DNA from: Warburgia ugandensis
Taxonomy: Eukaryota; Streptophyta; Magnoliopsida; Canellales; Canellaceae
NCBI GenBank assembly: GCA_035236585.1
Contig: CP141135.1
Location: 7,474,001-7,538,000 of the forward strand
Reading direction: 5' to 3'
Length of the DNA stretch: 64,000 nucleotides
Of the stretch, positions 1 through 12,129 are shown in pieces (the stretch's first letter is position 1; the number at the start of each line of letters is the position of its first letter). A program made the translations under genes and the position numbers. The notes beneath the pieces are model-generated. The model saw nothing but the letters and a program-made list of their open reading frames with translations, searched no databases and was not told the origin of the DNA.

Positions 1-308
1 AGGCATGGACGCTCCAGATTGAATCATGAAAATCAGATGGAATTTGAAGAGTCATAGTACAAAACAAGATTGAAGACTTGCAGAGTTCTAGTAAGACTAG
101 AATTCCAGTGGACCCACTCTCTTTCTTATCTCTCTCTCTTTCTCTTATCTTCCTTATCTTTCTCCTTTCTTTTCCTCTTATCTTTCTCCTCTCTTTTATC
201 TTTTTCTCTCTCTTATCCCTCTCTCCTATACGTCTCTCCCTATCTCTCTTTTAAAAGACCCTTCTTTCTTCTCCAAAAAGGATGTTTTTCCCTTTTTAGG
301 AAGGTGCA

Positions 309-310
<2 letters not shown>

Positions 311-387
<77 letters not shown>
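311..387. repeat. (CT)n microsatellite
   Basis: An uninterrupted CT dinucleotide run of about 77 bases inside a longer pyrimidine-rich tract. It creates spurious Ser-Leu and Arg-Glu reading frames on the two strands. Confidence 0.97.
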
Positions 388-391
<4 letters not shown>

Positions 392-1026
392 GCCTCCTTT
401 CCCCTGCCCAGTTCTCTCCATCTCTTCATTGCCCAGCCGGCAAGCCTAGATGCCCATCTCTTGCTCTTTGTCGCATCCCCCCTAATTCCTTCACTGCATC
501 AGACTGCCCAGAGATCCCAACTCCAGCCCGGCTCTATCTCCCTTTTCTCCTCCCATCTTCCACGGCTCCACCGCCCTTAGCCTTTGCATAGCCTCCCCAT
601 CGTTTTTCCTCTTTCCCTCCTCTTCTCCTCTTTTTCTCCAAGTCGCACGGTCCTGGGAGAGAAAATCCGTTCTGGGTTTTCCTCCCCATCGTTTTTCCTC
701 TTTCCCTCCTCTTCTTCTTCTTCCTCCTTCTCCAGCGATTCTCCCTTCATCGCCGTCTTCTCCGGCAGTTTGAAAAGTCGCACAACCCTTCTTCTCCGGT
801 TTCCACAGTAGCCAAACAGCCACGGGAGAGAAAACCCAATCTCCCAACGCACTCCCGCAATCTTCCTTCTTCTCCTCCTTCCTCTTCCTCTCCTTCCTTC
901 TTCTCCTCCTTCCTCTATTCTTCTTCCTCTTCTCCCTCTTCCAGATTTCTCCCAAAACGTGTTTTTCTGGTTTTTTCGTGAAAAACCAGAACCCTTGAAG
1001 AAATTCCAAGTCTGCCCCTGTTAAAA

Positions 1027-1232
1027 TCCAGAAATACCAACTGTGTCCCCTGGCAGATTTCAGAAAATTCCATCTGTGTCCCTAAAAGAATTTCATCTGT
1101 GTCCCCTGGCAGATTTCAGGAAATTCCATCTGTGTCCCTGTCAGATTTTGGAAATTCCATCTGTGTCCCCAAAAGAATTTCATCTGTGTTCCTTGGCAGA
1201 TTTCAGAAATACCAATTGGGTCCCCTATTTAA
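1027..1232. repeat. Minisatellite of about 35-40 bp units
   Basis: Several imperfect copies of a unit containing 'gcagatttcag', 'aaattccatctgtgtcc' and 'aaaagaatttcatctgtg' follow one another. Units alternate between a 'ctggcagatttcag' form and an 'aaaagaatttcatc' form, so the higher-order period is near 75 bp. It sits between the CT-rich block and the probable LTR end. Confidence 0.85.
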
Positions 1233-1530
1233 TTACAACTGTGTCCCTGTGCTATTCTGGTTTTAACTTATCTTCATTCTGACTATTCAGGGACAGTGCA
1301 ATCCAAGAACAAGCTTATCCAGGACGCATTTTATTTTTATTTTCTGTTTTCCTTGGAATAAATATTTGTGAACATTGGAACAATTGAATAAATCTGGATT
1401 TTATTTTTTTGTGAGTTTATATTCTTTTATTAATTGAATTTTATTGAAAACTCCATAATTTTAAATCAAGTCCTCGTGGGATCGACCCGTATTTGCACAG
1501 CTATACTACAATAGCCCGTGCACTTGCGGT

Positions 1531-1896
1531 TAAACAATCAACAGTCTAATTTAACAACAATTATCTACTAGAATTTAACTATTTTTGGGACTAATTAAGC
1601 CCATTACAATTATTATAGTACATTATTTAATATAAGACTTGGGATTAATTAGGCTTAGTGGCATTATTAGTATATCCAATTCAACAACTAGTCACTAGAA
1701 TTTAGGTATGCTTGGGATTAATAAGCATTATATCATCTAAAGTTTGAGATTAATTGGGCCTATTAACATTATTAGTAGGTCCACTTTAACAACTAAGGCC
1801 TACTAGAGTTTAACTAGGTTTATGATTAATTAAGGCCCATTACAATTATTAGTGCATATTATTTATCTAAGATTTAGAATTAATTAGGTCCATTAC
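1531..1896. repeat. AT-rich tandem repeat array, segment 1
   Basis: Repeated phrases such as 'ggattaattaggcccatta', 'cattattagtaggtcca' and 'tagaatttaactaggttt' recur with a spacing of about 131 bp, or 105 bp in one short unit. Each unit looks like two related halves sharing the 'gattaattaggcccatta' core. The array is interrupted at 1897 by a solo LTR and continues at 18397 after a 5-bp duplication (attac). I know of no named family to assign it to. Confidence 0.85.
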
Positions 1897-2975
1897 AGTG
1901 ACGACCCGGGTTTTCAAATGAAATTTTAAATACAAACTAATTTCTAATGCAGGATCGATCCAATTTGAAATAATTTTTGTAAAATAGTGCAATGTAGCGG
2001 AAAATCTTTTCTTTCAAATTGACTTTGAAAAACCCCGAGTGACATTTTTCTTTTACCAAAAGCAAGGATTTTAGGTGAAATGAGCGCTCATTTCTATTGA
2101 AAATTCGACAAACTTTCCTTTGTTTTTTAGACATATGACATTTAACGCATATTATAGCGAAGTACCTGATAAACATTGTTAACAATTTTAAAATATAAAT
2201 GGAGACTATGTCTCCTTTTCATACATCTAACCAAAACAAAGACAGTTTACCTCAACACAACATACCAGAATCTCCACAACACAACCTAGTCACATAAGTC
2301 TTCCAAATTCCCATAATTACATACAATGTAATCTCTTTCTCATTTCTAATATGATAACTTCAATTTAAAGACCAATTCTAGCCTGTCTTCTTCCAAAACT
2401 TCTCTTGGCACGCTCCTGTCAATAAGCAGCTCCTATTCTTTGGGAGTCCTTTGTTTTGCGATACTGTCAGCATGCCAAACTTGCTACTATTCTCTGTATT
2501 TTAGGCATTGCAAACCACAACAATGCTCAACAAGCAATCGCTTGTGTAGGTGGAATAAGACGCAATATTTTATATAAACAGAAATCGTTATAATTATATA
2601 TAGACATATCAATTTAGCCATGCTGAATCATGCAAACAACAATATAATTGTCATTTCACTTGAAATCATTCAACATTTATCAGAATCATGAATCCATGCC
2701 AAAATAGAAGGAATACCAATGCATTAGTACGAAACATGTTCTTTGAAAAGCAAAGTATGCAATCACATGTCAAACTTACGAGTCATTTATATTTCCTGAT
2801 ACCAGTCTTCGCTCTTACAAGTCATTTCACATATCAAATACCAACGTGTTGTTGTATGTATCAAGTACATAGCAAATAATATTATCCTTTTTGACGCAGT
2901 GAGTTGGTGCAATGGGTTAAACCCAAAGACACATCAAACTCAAAGACACACCTCAAGCCTTTACTCCTGAGATGT

Positions 2976-3089
2976 CGGTAGCTCGTCTAGCCTGAAGGCC
3001 CGCCCACATCATAATGACTCTATGGCCCGCCCACATCGTAACGACCTCTCAGAACGCGTCAAACTCCCCAACAATGGGGTTCATGGACT
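2976..3089. repeat. Tandem repeat unit inside the outer solo LTR (left part)
   Basis: The unit begins 'cggtagctcgtctagcc' and contains 'ggcccgcccacatcataa', a second 'ggcccgcccacatcgtaa' and 'caaactccccaacaatgggg'. The same unit recurs at 16546-16670, and a partial third unit at 16671-16718. The nested retrotransposon cut the array exactly at a 'ggtag' step. Confidence 0.85.
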
Positions 3090-3094
3090 GGTAG
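3090..3094. repeat. Target-site duplication (ggtag), left copy
   Basis: The five bases directly before the LTR start (tgtaatgacccc) are ggtag. The same five bases follow the 3' LTR at 16546-16550. Five base pairs is the usual Ty3/gypsy duplication size. Confidence 0.93.
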
Positions 3095-6000
3095 TGTAAT
3101 GACCCCGAATTTTTGTAAATTATTAAGGAAAATTAATAAAGTTTGAAATTTTAGAAATTCTGGGCTGGAATATTAGGTTATTGAAAATTCTCTTTTTATA
3201 GAGATTATATTATAAATTAAAAAATAGAAATTATGGATGTACTTGGAAAACTGATCGTAACAACATTAAGTACGTTCAATTCTGAGTTAAAATGAAAATT
3301 CCTTAATTTTTCCATTTGGGGGTAAAATGGTAATTTTACCCATATCCCATATCCAAGAAATAAGACCTCAATATTCATGAAGTACTTAGAAATACGATTC
3401 CAACGCCACTAAGTACGCTCGATTCTGAGTTCGGACAAATATTGCCTATTATTCTCCAATTTTAGAGTTAAAAAGGGCAAAAAGGTCTTTTCACATAAAA
3501 GTGGGGCCCACAAAGTGGGCCAAGTTTCTAGAAGCACCAATAATTTCTCAATGCATTATTGCTGGTAGTGGAGATAGTAGTGGAGATTGTAGTGGGAGTG
3601 GAGAATGCATTAGTAATTAAAAATTCTAAAGTAATAAAATATCTTATCAAAAGAAATGATAAAAAATTCAAATTTGGCTATAAATATGTCCCAAAAATTT
3701 CCAAAAATTTTCACAACCTTAACCACGAAATTTCCAAACCTTCCTGGAATTTCAGCCCCAAATTCCCTTCATCCCTCCCCAAACTCTCTTTTCCTTATTT
3801 CTCTCTCCTCTTTCTAATTGGAACAAGAGACCTAAATTCAATTAGGCACTCCGTTCCAGGAAGAATCTCATCAATTCCACCGTCCATAACATCCTATACT
3901 ACAGTATATACAAAATCCCCAAATCAATTTCAAGATCCAACGGTTCCAACAACAGAAAATCACAAAAAGGTGGATAATCGGGCTATATTATCATCAACCG
4001 GTAATTCTCTCAAATTGGGCATCAATTATATTGTTTTTCTCCAATCAGGTAGGTGGAATTACTTCCCATTCATATTTATTATGTTTTAGTATAATTTTTA
4101 TTTTTCTGTAATTTAATTTGAATGAAAAATGGTAAAAATAAAGTAAATACCAGCCCCTTCAAATTATGGTGATAGAGAGCTCAGATTGAAATTCTGAGCT
4201 TTCCAATCAATCCAGGAGGGTCAAAAACCCCTAGGATACAATTTTCAAGAAAATCTAACAAGGTTTGGACCCTCAATTGAGAGAGATTAATTCTGGTGGG
4301 CCCAGATCAAATCTAGACCCTAGGAATGGCTGAAAACTTCAATTTAAGATTGTGGAGTCATATGAACTCCAAATTGAGATCAGAAAGAAGCTATGGAAAG
4401 CTTGTAATGTCTAGTTTCTAATGAAGTAATAATATTTCTAAAATTTATTTCTGTATTTTTCTGTATTTTTCTAAATAAGTGTCCAATTTCTAAGATCTTC
4501 AAGATCTGAGGTGATCAGATCTTGGAAATTTATTTTAGTGATGATATAATAATATAATAAAGTAATATCTATGGTTAATTTGGACAGATCTTGGATAAAA
4601 TAAGGGATCTACCCTTTATGGTAGAAAAACCCTAAAATAAAAATAAAAATATACAAAGGGACCCACTTGATCAATGAGATCAAGTATGATCAGATCCTTG
4701 GGATGGATTAAAGGGGTGATATGATGATGGAATCCAGTTAGATCATGGATGAAATGTGACAAAATCATGTGGATATGATTTTTGGATCTTAATGGATTAA
4801 AAGCCCTAAAGTTAATTAAAACCCTTAATCTAAAGGAAAACACCTAAGATCTAATGGTTGGATCATATTTAAAGGTTTATAATAATCTTAATAAAATTAG
4901 TTTAATTGTCTTTTATTGGATATAGAAGTGTAAATGTGATTTATGTTCTAAGTTAGAAAGCATGATAGTGTAATCTTTAAATTTTAGTATGATATGCCCT
5001 AAATGAGTAATTTTTTAGTAGATTTGATTATCTTAGGATCATGTTAGTGTAAATTAGGATTTAAACATGATTTCATTATGATAGAAGATGTGTTTCATAA
5101 CTTAGGATCATGTTAGTTTTATTTCACTAGCTTAAGTTATATTCGTAGGAAGAATGTTAGTACTTAGTTGTTAAATTTATATTTGATTTATGCTTTCAAG
5201 TTGATGATTTACTTATTGTCATATTTAATTCAATTGTTAAGTAATTGTTAAGATATAAGGAGCATAAATCACCAAAAATGTAAACTAATGAAATATAGAA
5301 ATTCATGGACAACTAAGATGAATGAATGATTTTGACTTAGTAAGGGCTATAGTTAGTAGGACAATATAAGGAATGATTTATCATTTCCTTGGCCCAAAAT
5401 AGGAAAATAATGAACATCCATGGATGACATTGTGCATATCCATGGAAATTAATTAAAATCAATTAGAGAAGGGACTTAAGGTAAAGAGCTCATAGGAACC
5501 TTGTCAAAGGTTGAGCTAGTACCACTCAGGTGGACTCGAACATTGTGGTTATAGGGGGTATACAAGAGCCAAGTGCTTTTCCCTCACCTCCCATTGACGT
5601 AAGAAAGGTCTAAACGCCTCCTTACATGAGGGTTGTATTAACCACTTTTTGAGCAGACTTTAACTGGTAAGTACTTGGTCATCCTGAAATAAGGAGGAGT
5701 TGTCTAGTGATAGGAAGAAATAAATTATCTTCAACCAAGTAAGACACTAACTGGTTGAATAATAATAAGAACATAAAAAGATAGCAAATTATCTAACCCT
5801 AATAAAAATAGTAAGTGAGATAAGGACGATCAAACAAGATGAGATCTTGTATGATCAAAAACAATAAGGAAAAAGAAACATCTAGGTAAATTAGATTGTT
5901 ATGTATGATATAGATAGTATTTGTATAGATGATATTAAACCCATGGATATAGGATATTCAAGGAAGAAAGATTCAGATCATCCTACATAAGGATGATCAA

Positions 6001-7505
6001 AAGACCATGTAGTATGTACCCTTGATTAGAAAATTGACATTATATATATGATTTGTGAGATATATGTTGATCGAGACTATGGCAGATTTCAAGGAGTAAG
6101 AATACCTTAGTGAGGTAGGTGGATTATTAAGAATGCCTTTACATGAAGATACATGTCTAATACATGATCTTATGTTTTGAAGTATTGACATGTATGATAC
6201 CAATATATTAAGGTAAATACCTCAAATTAAAATATGATCCAACCAAATGATGAGGAAAATAAGTATTAAATGGTCAAGTTGAGAATTGAGAACAACCCTA
6301 AGTGAATAGGAAAGTAGAAAATATTCCAAGTCCTAGATAAACGGACAAATAGTCGATATGTATAAGTATTATTTTACATACAAGCTTGGAGGCTTGGGGT
6401 TTTGTTTTAAACGGGCATAAGCACAGGGATGCTATGCTAGGAGAGTTAAGAGGGTTTGGCCACCCACTCTCCGAAACTTGATGATATTGAATACCAAGCC
6501 TAAGAAAGGCTAAAAGTCGGGTGGGGCAATTATGGGAAGGCCACCACCGTGACAGCCATGGTCCTCCCATATGGACATGGATATTGTAATTTCCACCGAG
6601 AATGGTATAAGTGGATTATTGAACAGTTATCCCAAGGCGTATTTGTACGGATCGAGGCAAGCATAGTAGTCCTTGATTATTTTGCACTATGATGCATATG
6701 AAATTGGCATAGTGAAATGCCTTAAGGGATGACATGATGAAATGTCGGGTAATTGTATATTACCAATATTTTTCCCAAGAAGGGAAATTCCTGTATAGTA
6801 ACTAGCTGAAATACAAATCTCTTATAATGAAAAGAGTTGATCGACTTTGTATAGAAATGATGCTTGATTATTTTTACATTTTTAATGGATTTGTCCTTAT
6901 ACAATATGTATGTATAAAGGTGAACACAAATGACAAGGAAATGAGATGTCCTTATAATTAATAGTTATTAATGAATGTGTTTATGATAGAACGAATTATG
7001 GGATACTTGAATATTGAGATTATACTTCAATCACTTACATTCTTATCCCCTACCAAGCATAGCTTCTTGAGATATTGTAAATGTTTGAATGTTTACAATA
7101 TCTCGGATACGTAGAAGGAGACTTAGGAGCTCAAGACTTGAAGAACAATTGAAGAATAAGTAATCGTGGTATATCCATCGAAACATTGTATTAGAACATG
7201 TATTGAATTTTGAACTTTGTAATTTGGATTGTATATTTGGACAAGTATTGTAAGGATACAATGGGGCGTATCTTGTGAACCACTGGATGGATCCCGAAGT
7301 TTAATAAAAGTATATTCCTTCAATGGAATTTTATCTTATACAAAATTCTACTTATGTTATGTATGAAGTGGTGACTTAGGTTTTACAAAACAAATTCGAA
7401 AGAAAAGAATTTCCGCCGCTTTGGTTTGCGAAAATTTTTTACTCTAAGGGCCCTATCTTTACAAAATGTATTATAAAATGTGTTATAAAAACCTAGGTCG
7501 CCACG
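3095..7505 (+). repeat. 5' LTR (about 4.4 kb)
   Basis: It starts tgtaatgacccc and ends cctaggtcgccac. The last base pair appears altered compared with the 3' LTR, which ends in CACA. Against the 3' LTR it looks identical from about 3790 to 5525, while most differences fall between 5525 and 7505. Reading frames inside it, for example at 3559-4089, repeat in the other LTR and match no retroelement protein. Confidence 0.95.
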
Positions 7506-7507
7506 GT

Positions 7508-7520
7508 TGGTATCGAGCAT
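7508..7520 (+). promoter_or_regulatory. Primer-binding site, tRNA-Met type, one base short
   Basis: The sequence tggtatcgagcat begins about three bases after the 5' LTR. It resembles the plant initiator-Met complement tggtatcagagc with one A missing. Position and sequence support a minus-strand primer site; the deletion would weaken priming. Confidence 0.75.
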
Positions 7521-7633
7521 TCATCCGATCACGGTACAATCCCAATATGTCCAAGGGAGAATTGACAATCCAAATTTAGATTAAGATAGATATAGTATGA
7601 GGAATACTTATAGAAATTTTGGTTTATGAGCAG

Positions 7634-8775
7634 ATGCCGCCCAAGAGAGATACAAGGCGAATGACTCAAGGTACTTCAGAAAACAATAGGGAGGAATTAT
7701 CAATGAGCAATATGGAAGAAATGGTAACAAGAGTATTGAGGAACCTTATTCCTAATATTCAAGCGCCCCAAAGTTCATCACCTCCAGTTGAAGTTCCTAG
7801 TATACGAGCACAAGCTCGGCTGAAGTTAGACCTCATACACCAACACCGAGAGATTCCTACACCAAGATCTGGGGCCAATCTTCCCTTGTACCAAGTGAGG
7901 AAGTTCGCAATTCTCCATTAGCACCGAGAAAAGATTGACCAAATGTTGCAAAGATTTCGAGAAGATGGTGGTTGGATATAATGGCAAGGGTGAAGCGAGA
8001 AAAGACAGAGGAATGGATCTACGAAGTAGAAAGAACATTTGATGCATTACGTACTCCTCCCGAATTGAAGGTCAAATTTGCTACATACCTATTAAAACAA
8101 GATGCCTTTGCTTTCTCGGTGGAGATCAGCCAACAACACCTTCTTCTCAAATTCTAATGAGACTACTTGGGAGGAATTCAAAGAAGTTTTTAATACTAAG
8201 TATTTTCCTACCCATGTAAAATCAAGGAAGGAGAAAGAATTCTTAGAACTTAAACAAGGGAACCTATCGGTGGTGGAGTATGATAATAAGTTCACCCAAT
8301 TAAAGAGATTTGCTACACATATGTGTGATACCGAAAGGCACACCGTGGATAGATTTATGGAGGGACTACAACCCGGCCTTGAAGGTGAAAGTGATGGGTA
8401 CTAAACCCACCACCATTGCCGATTGTGTAGAAATGGCTTCCGTGTTTGAAGATGAATTCAAGAAGACTCAAACCATTAAGTTTGGAGGAGGAAACTACAA
8501 CCAAAGGCCTTTTCGGAAAGGGCAAGAGACCTTTCAACAATTTCAAAACCACCAAGAAATCAAGGGAATCACATAAAAAGAAGGCCTTGTCCGAAATGTA
8601 GAAGATTCCATCCTGGAAATATGTGTCCCACTCCGATACAACAACGACCTCCGATCGGATGTTTTAATTGTGGAGAATTCGGGCATATCTCGCAAACCGC
8701 AACAAACCATTAGCTATTAAGGAGGCAAAACTAGACAATATTCCTCGTCACCAAGGAAGGATATTCGCTATCACC
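7634..8775 (+). pseudogene. Ty3/gypsy gag with zinc knuckle, frameshifted
   Basis: Gag is the RNA-binding capsid protein that packages element RNA in the cytoplasm. The likely start at 7634 reads MPPKRDTRRMTQ, a basic opening common in plant chromoviruses. The capsid region (about 7970-8400) has the family pattern TTWEEFKEVFNTKYFP followed by the Glu/Leu-rich KEKEFLELKQGNLSVVEYD. The zinc knuckle at about 8661-8700 reads CFNCGEFGHISQT, so the last Cys of the CCHC box is lost in this frame. The reading frame changes at least three times (near 7920, 8150 and 8390), so no intact Gag is encoded. It leads directly into the pol region, as in single-polyprotein chromoviruses. Confidence 0.85.
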
Positions 8776-11700
8776 GATGGCCGTGGGCCGACTCTAATGC
8801 GGTAATTGAAGGTACATTACTTGTATCTGACAACCATGCCAAAGTATTGTTTGATTCTGGATCTACGCATTCCTTTATATCTTGCGTATTTGCATCTAGT
8901 ATACAATTGCCGGTGAAAAACTTGGGATTCAATCTAGATGTAACAACTCCGATGGGTAAAACGGTTAAATTACAAGAATACCTTCATAATGTACCAATAG
9001 AAGTACTTGGGAAAAAGAAGAGATGTAGACCTCATTTTACCGAACATGGTGGACTTTGATATCATACTGGGTATGGATTGGTTAGCAAAATATTGGGTAA
9101 TTATGGATTGTCACAAAAAGAAAATCACATTTAGCATACCTGGTGAGGAAGTAGCGATCTTATATGGGAAACAACATGACTTAGACAAATCCATTATTTC
9201 AGCTATGAAGACTGTCAAACACATGTCCAAAGGGTGTCGGGCATTTTTAGCAACAGCTTGTTGCTTTGGATGTGAAATGACCCAAGATAACGAGAAATTG
9301 ACATAGTCGAGAATTCCCAGACGTCTTTCCGGAAGAACTTCCAGAGTACCCCCACGTAGAGAAATTGAGTTTACCATTGAAGTAATTCCTGGTACAACTC
9401 CAATTTCTAAAGCACCTTATAGGATGGCCCCAAAGAATTGAAAGAATTGAAGGGTCACTACAAGAATTGTTAGACAAAGGGTTTGTTAGACCAAGTAGTT
9501 CACCATGGGGAGCACCAAGTAATATTTGTGAAGAAGAAGGATGGATCTATGAGATTGTGCATGGACTATAGAATGTTGAACAATGTCACGGTGAAAAATA
9601 AGTATCCCTTACCTCGCATTGATGATCTCTTTGATCAACTCCAATCTGCTAAGGTCTTTTCAAAAATCGACCTTAGATCGGGATATCATCAATTGCGTAT
9701 TAAGGATGAAGATATACCCAAGTCGGCATTCGAACTCGGTATGGACATTACGAGTTTCTAGTCATGTCTTTTGGGCTGACCAATGCACCTGCGTGTTTAT
9801 GGATCTCATGAACAGAATTTTTAAGGAATTCTTAGACAAATTCGTAATTGTATTTATTGATGATATATTGATTTACTCTACCGGTATGGAAGAACATCAA
9901 GAACACTTACAAATTGTACTAAATACCCTCGGACTTCATAAACCGTTTGGTAAATTTAGTAAGTGTGAATTCTGGTTAGAGAAGGTCAATTTCTTGGGTC
10001 ATGTAATTTCCAAGAATGGAGTAGAAGTGGACCCCGCCAAGGTTGAAGCAAGAATGAATTGGGAAAAACCTAAGACTGTAATGAGACATACGTAGTTTTA
10101 CGGGTTTGGCAGATATTACCGTAGATTTATTCAAGGATTTTCTCGTATAGCCCTTCCTTTGACTTCATTAACTAGAAAAGGGGTACAGTTCACTTGGACA
10201 GATGAATGTGAGCATAGTTTCCAAGAGCTAAAAAAGAGGTTAACTACGGACCGGTATTGACATTGCCATCGGGAAGTGGGGGATACGAAATATATTGTGA
10301 TGCTTCAGGCAAGGGGTTAGGGAGTGTATTGATGCAAAATGGGAAGGTCATTGCATATGCATCTAGACAATTGAAAAAACATGAAATAAATTATCCAGTA
10401 CATGACCTGGAATTAGCAGCTGTAGTGTTTGCATTAAAAATTTGGAGACACTATTTGTATGGAGAAAAATTCAATGTATTCACGGATCATTAAGGTCTCA
10501 AATATATCTTCACTCAGGCTGATTTGAATATGAGACAAAGGAGATGGATGGAATACATCAAAGACTATGATTTTGCCATCCATTACCATCCTGGAAAAGC
10601 AAACATAGTTGCTGATGCATTAAGTAGACAAACAAGAGCTGTACTTACAAACATCACCATTAAATCAGCTTTTGTAGAAAGAGTCCTCAAGGCCCAAGAA
10701 GGGGATACAAGAACTCGGGGATTGTGTACAAAGACGGGGTTTTGTAAGGGTACGTATGGGGGTATACGTTTTCGGGAGAGATTAGTGGTTCCTACAAATA
10801 CGGACTTGAGAAAAGAACTATTACAAGAAGCCCATCAATCTAAATTTTCTATACACCACGGAGGTACAAAGATGTATCGGGATTTGAAAGGGCACTTTTG
10901 GTGGGAAGGCATGAACAGAAACATAGGAGAGTTTGTAGCTAAGTGTCTGAATTGTCAACAAGTAAAAGCGGACCATCAAAGACCACACGGAATGTTACAA
11001 ACCTTGGAACTTCCAGAATGGAAATGGGACAATATCACCATGGATTTTGTGGTGGGATTGCCAAAAACACGGAAGGTCATGATATGATTTGGGTAATTGT
11101 GGACAGTTAACAAAGTCAGCACATTTTCTTCCAATTAAACAAAACCGGTCGGTTGACAATCTAGCTAAGTTGTACATAAAAGAAATAGTAAGTCTTCATG
11201 GGATTCCTTTATCCATCATCTCTGATAGAGATGGGAGATTTACTTCAAGATGTTGGAAGAGTGTACAACAAGCATTGGGAACTTCACTTAGATTCGGTCT
11301 GACATTTCATCCCCAAACGGATGGTCAATCGAAAGAACTATTCGGACACTGGAAGATATGTTAAGGGCATGTGCATTAGATTGGAAGGGAAATTGGGATG
11401 AACATCTTCCATTAGTGGAATTTGCTTATAACAACAGTTTTCATACAAGTATTGGTATGGCACCATATGAAGCATTGTATGGGCGACCATGCCGATCACC
11501 AACTTGTTGGAGTGAAGTTGGAGAAAGGAAACTAATGAAGTCAGAACTAGTGGAACAAAGGTACGTGACAAGGTTAAAATGATAAAGCAAAGGTTGTTAA
11601 CAGCACACAGTCGTCAGAAGAGTTACGCGGACAAAAGACGTAGAAATCTGGAATTCGATGTGGGAGAGCATGTGTTTCTAAAAATATCACCAGTTAAAGG

Positions 11701-12079
11701 GGTTATGAGATTTGGAACCAAAGGCAAAATCAGTCCTAGGTTCATTGGTCCATTTGAAATATTAGAAAGGATTGGTCTAGTGGCTTATAGATTAGCCTTA
11801 CCACCACAACTCTCTGAAGTACACAATGTATTTCATGTATCCATGTTACGAAAATATCTACAAGATGATACTCACATACTTCAAATAATACCAGAGGAAC
11901 TGAAGCCAGATCTAACCTTCGAAGAAAAAGCGATACGGATCTTGGACCATAAGGAACAGAAATTAAGGACCAAAACAATTCCTTTAGTCAAAGTCCTATG
12001 GCAACATCACTCTGTCGAAGAAGCTACATGGGAAACAGAGGTAGAAATGAGGAAGACACATCCGAGTTTATTTGATTAA
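8776..12079 (+). pseudogene. Ty3/gypsy pol (protease-RT-RNase H-integrase-chromodomain), multiply frameshifted
   Basis: Pol would process the polyprotein, copy the RNA and insert the DNA. Protease is seen near 8847 (LFDSGSTHSFIS). Reverse transcriptase spans about 9480-10095, with [12 protein letters not shown] shadows in the wrong frame and the catalytic VFIDDILIYS box. RNase H ([11 protein letters not shown]) is at 10257-10493. The integrase zinc finger (His-His, then CLNC) lies near 10830-10970 and the DDE core at about 11030-11340. The extreme C-terminus (11900-12079) is a chromodomain ending [17 protein letters not shown]. Fragments occupy all three frames, with breaks near 9050, 9310, 9760, 10090, 10490, 11085, 11340 and 11580. 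This copy cannot make Pol as read. Chromodomains direct insertion to heterochromatin in this group. Confidence 0.9.
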
Positions 12080-12112
12080 GTTATAGTATTACAAATTTCG
12101 AGGACGAAATTA

Positions 12113-12129
12113 TTGTAAGGGGGGAAGAT
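12113..12129 (+). promoter_or_regulatory. Polypurine tract
   Basis: A purine run (aaggggggaaga) ends directly before the 3' LTR start at 12130. It follows the 'tttcgaggacgaaat' phrase commonly found downstream of plant gypsy pol. It would prime plus-strand synthesis. Confidence 0.88.

Larger units (their letters stand above)
1..1540. other. CT-rich block and probable end of a Tat/Athila-like LTR, cut by the window edge
   Basis: No host gene is visible. The stretch is strongly pyrimidine-rich from about 120 to 960. Around 1470-1530 it carries a phrase typical of the 3' end of plant Tat/Athila-type gypsy LTRs: a 'gtgggatcgaccc' motif followed by 'cccgtgcacttgcgg'. The LTR would end near 1541 (aacaatcaaca), after which the AT-rich satellite begins. 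The left end lies outside the window, so no target-site duplication can be read. Open reading frames here are products of the CT/GA composition. The family call is inference from short motifs. Confidence 0.4.

Noticed and set aside
70-1009. ORFs of 173 and 172 residues at the window start
   Set aside because: They are built from CT/GA repeats (Ser-Leu, Arg-Glu) and have no domain.
1027-1232. CRISPR-like array
   Set aside because: Direct repeats are contiguous and imperfect without unique spacers, in a plant nuclear context; it is a minisatellite.
3559-4089. 176-residue ORF in the long LTR
   Set aside because: It lies inside the LTR, is frame-broken in the other LTR copy by one-base indels, and has no recognisable domain.
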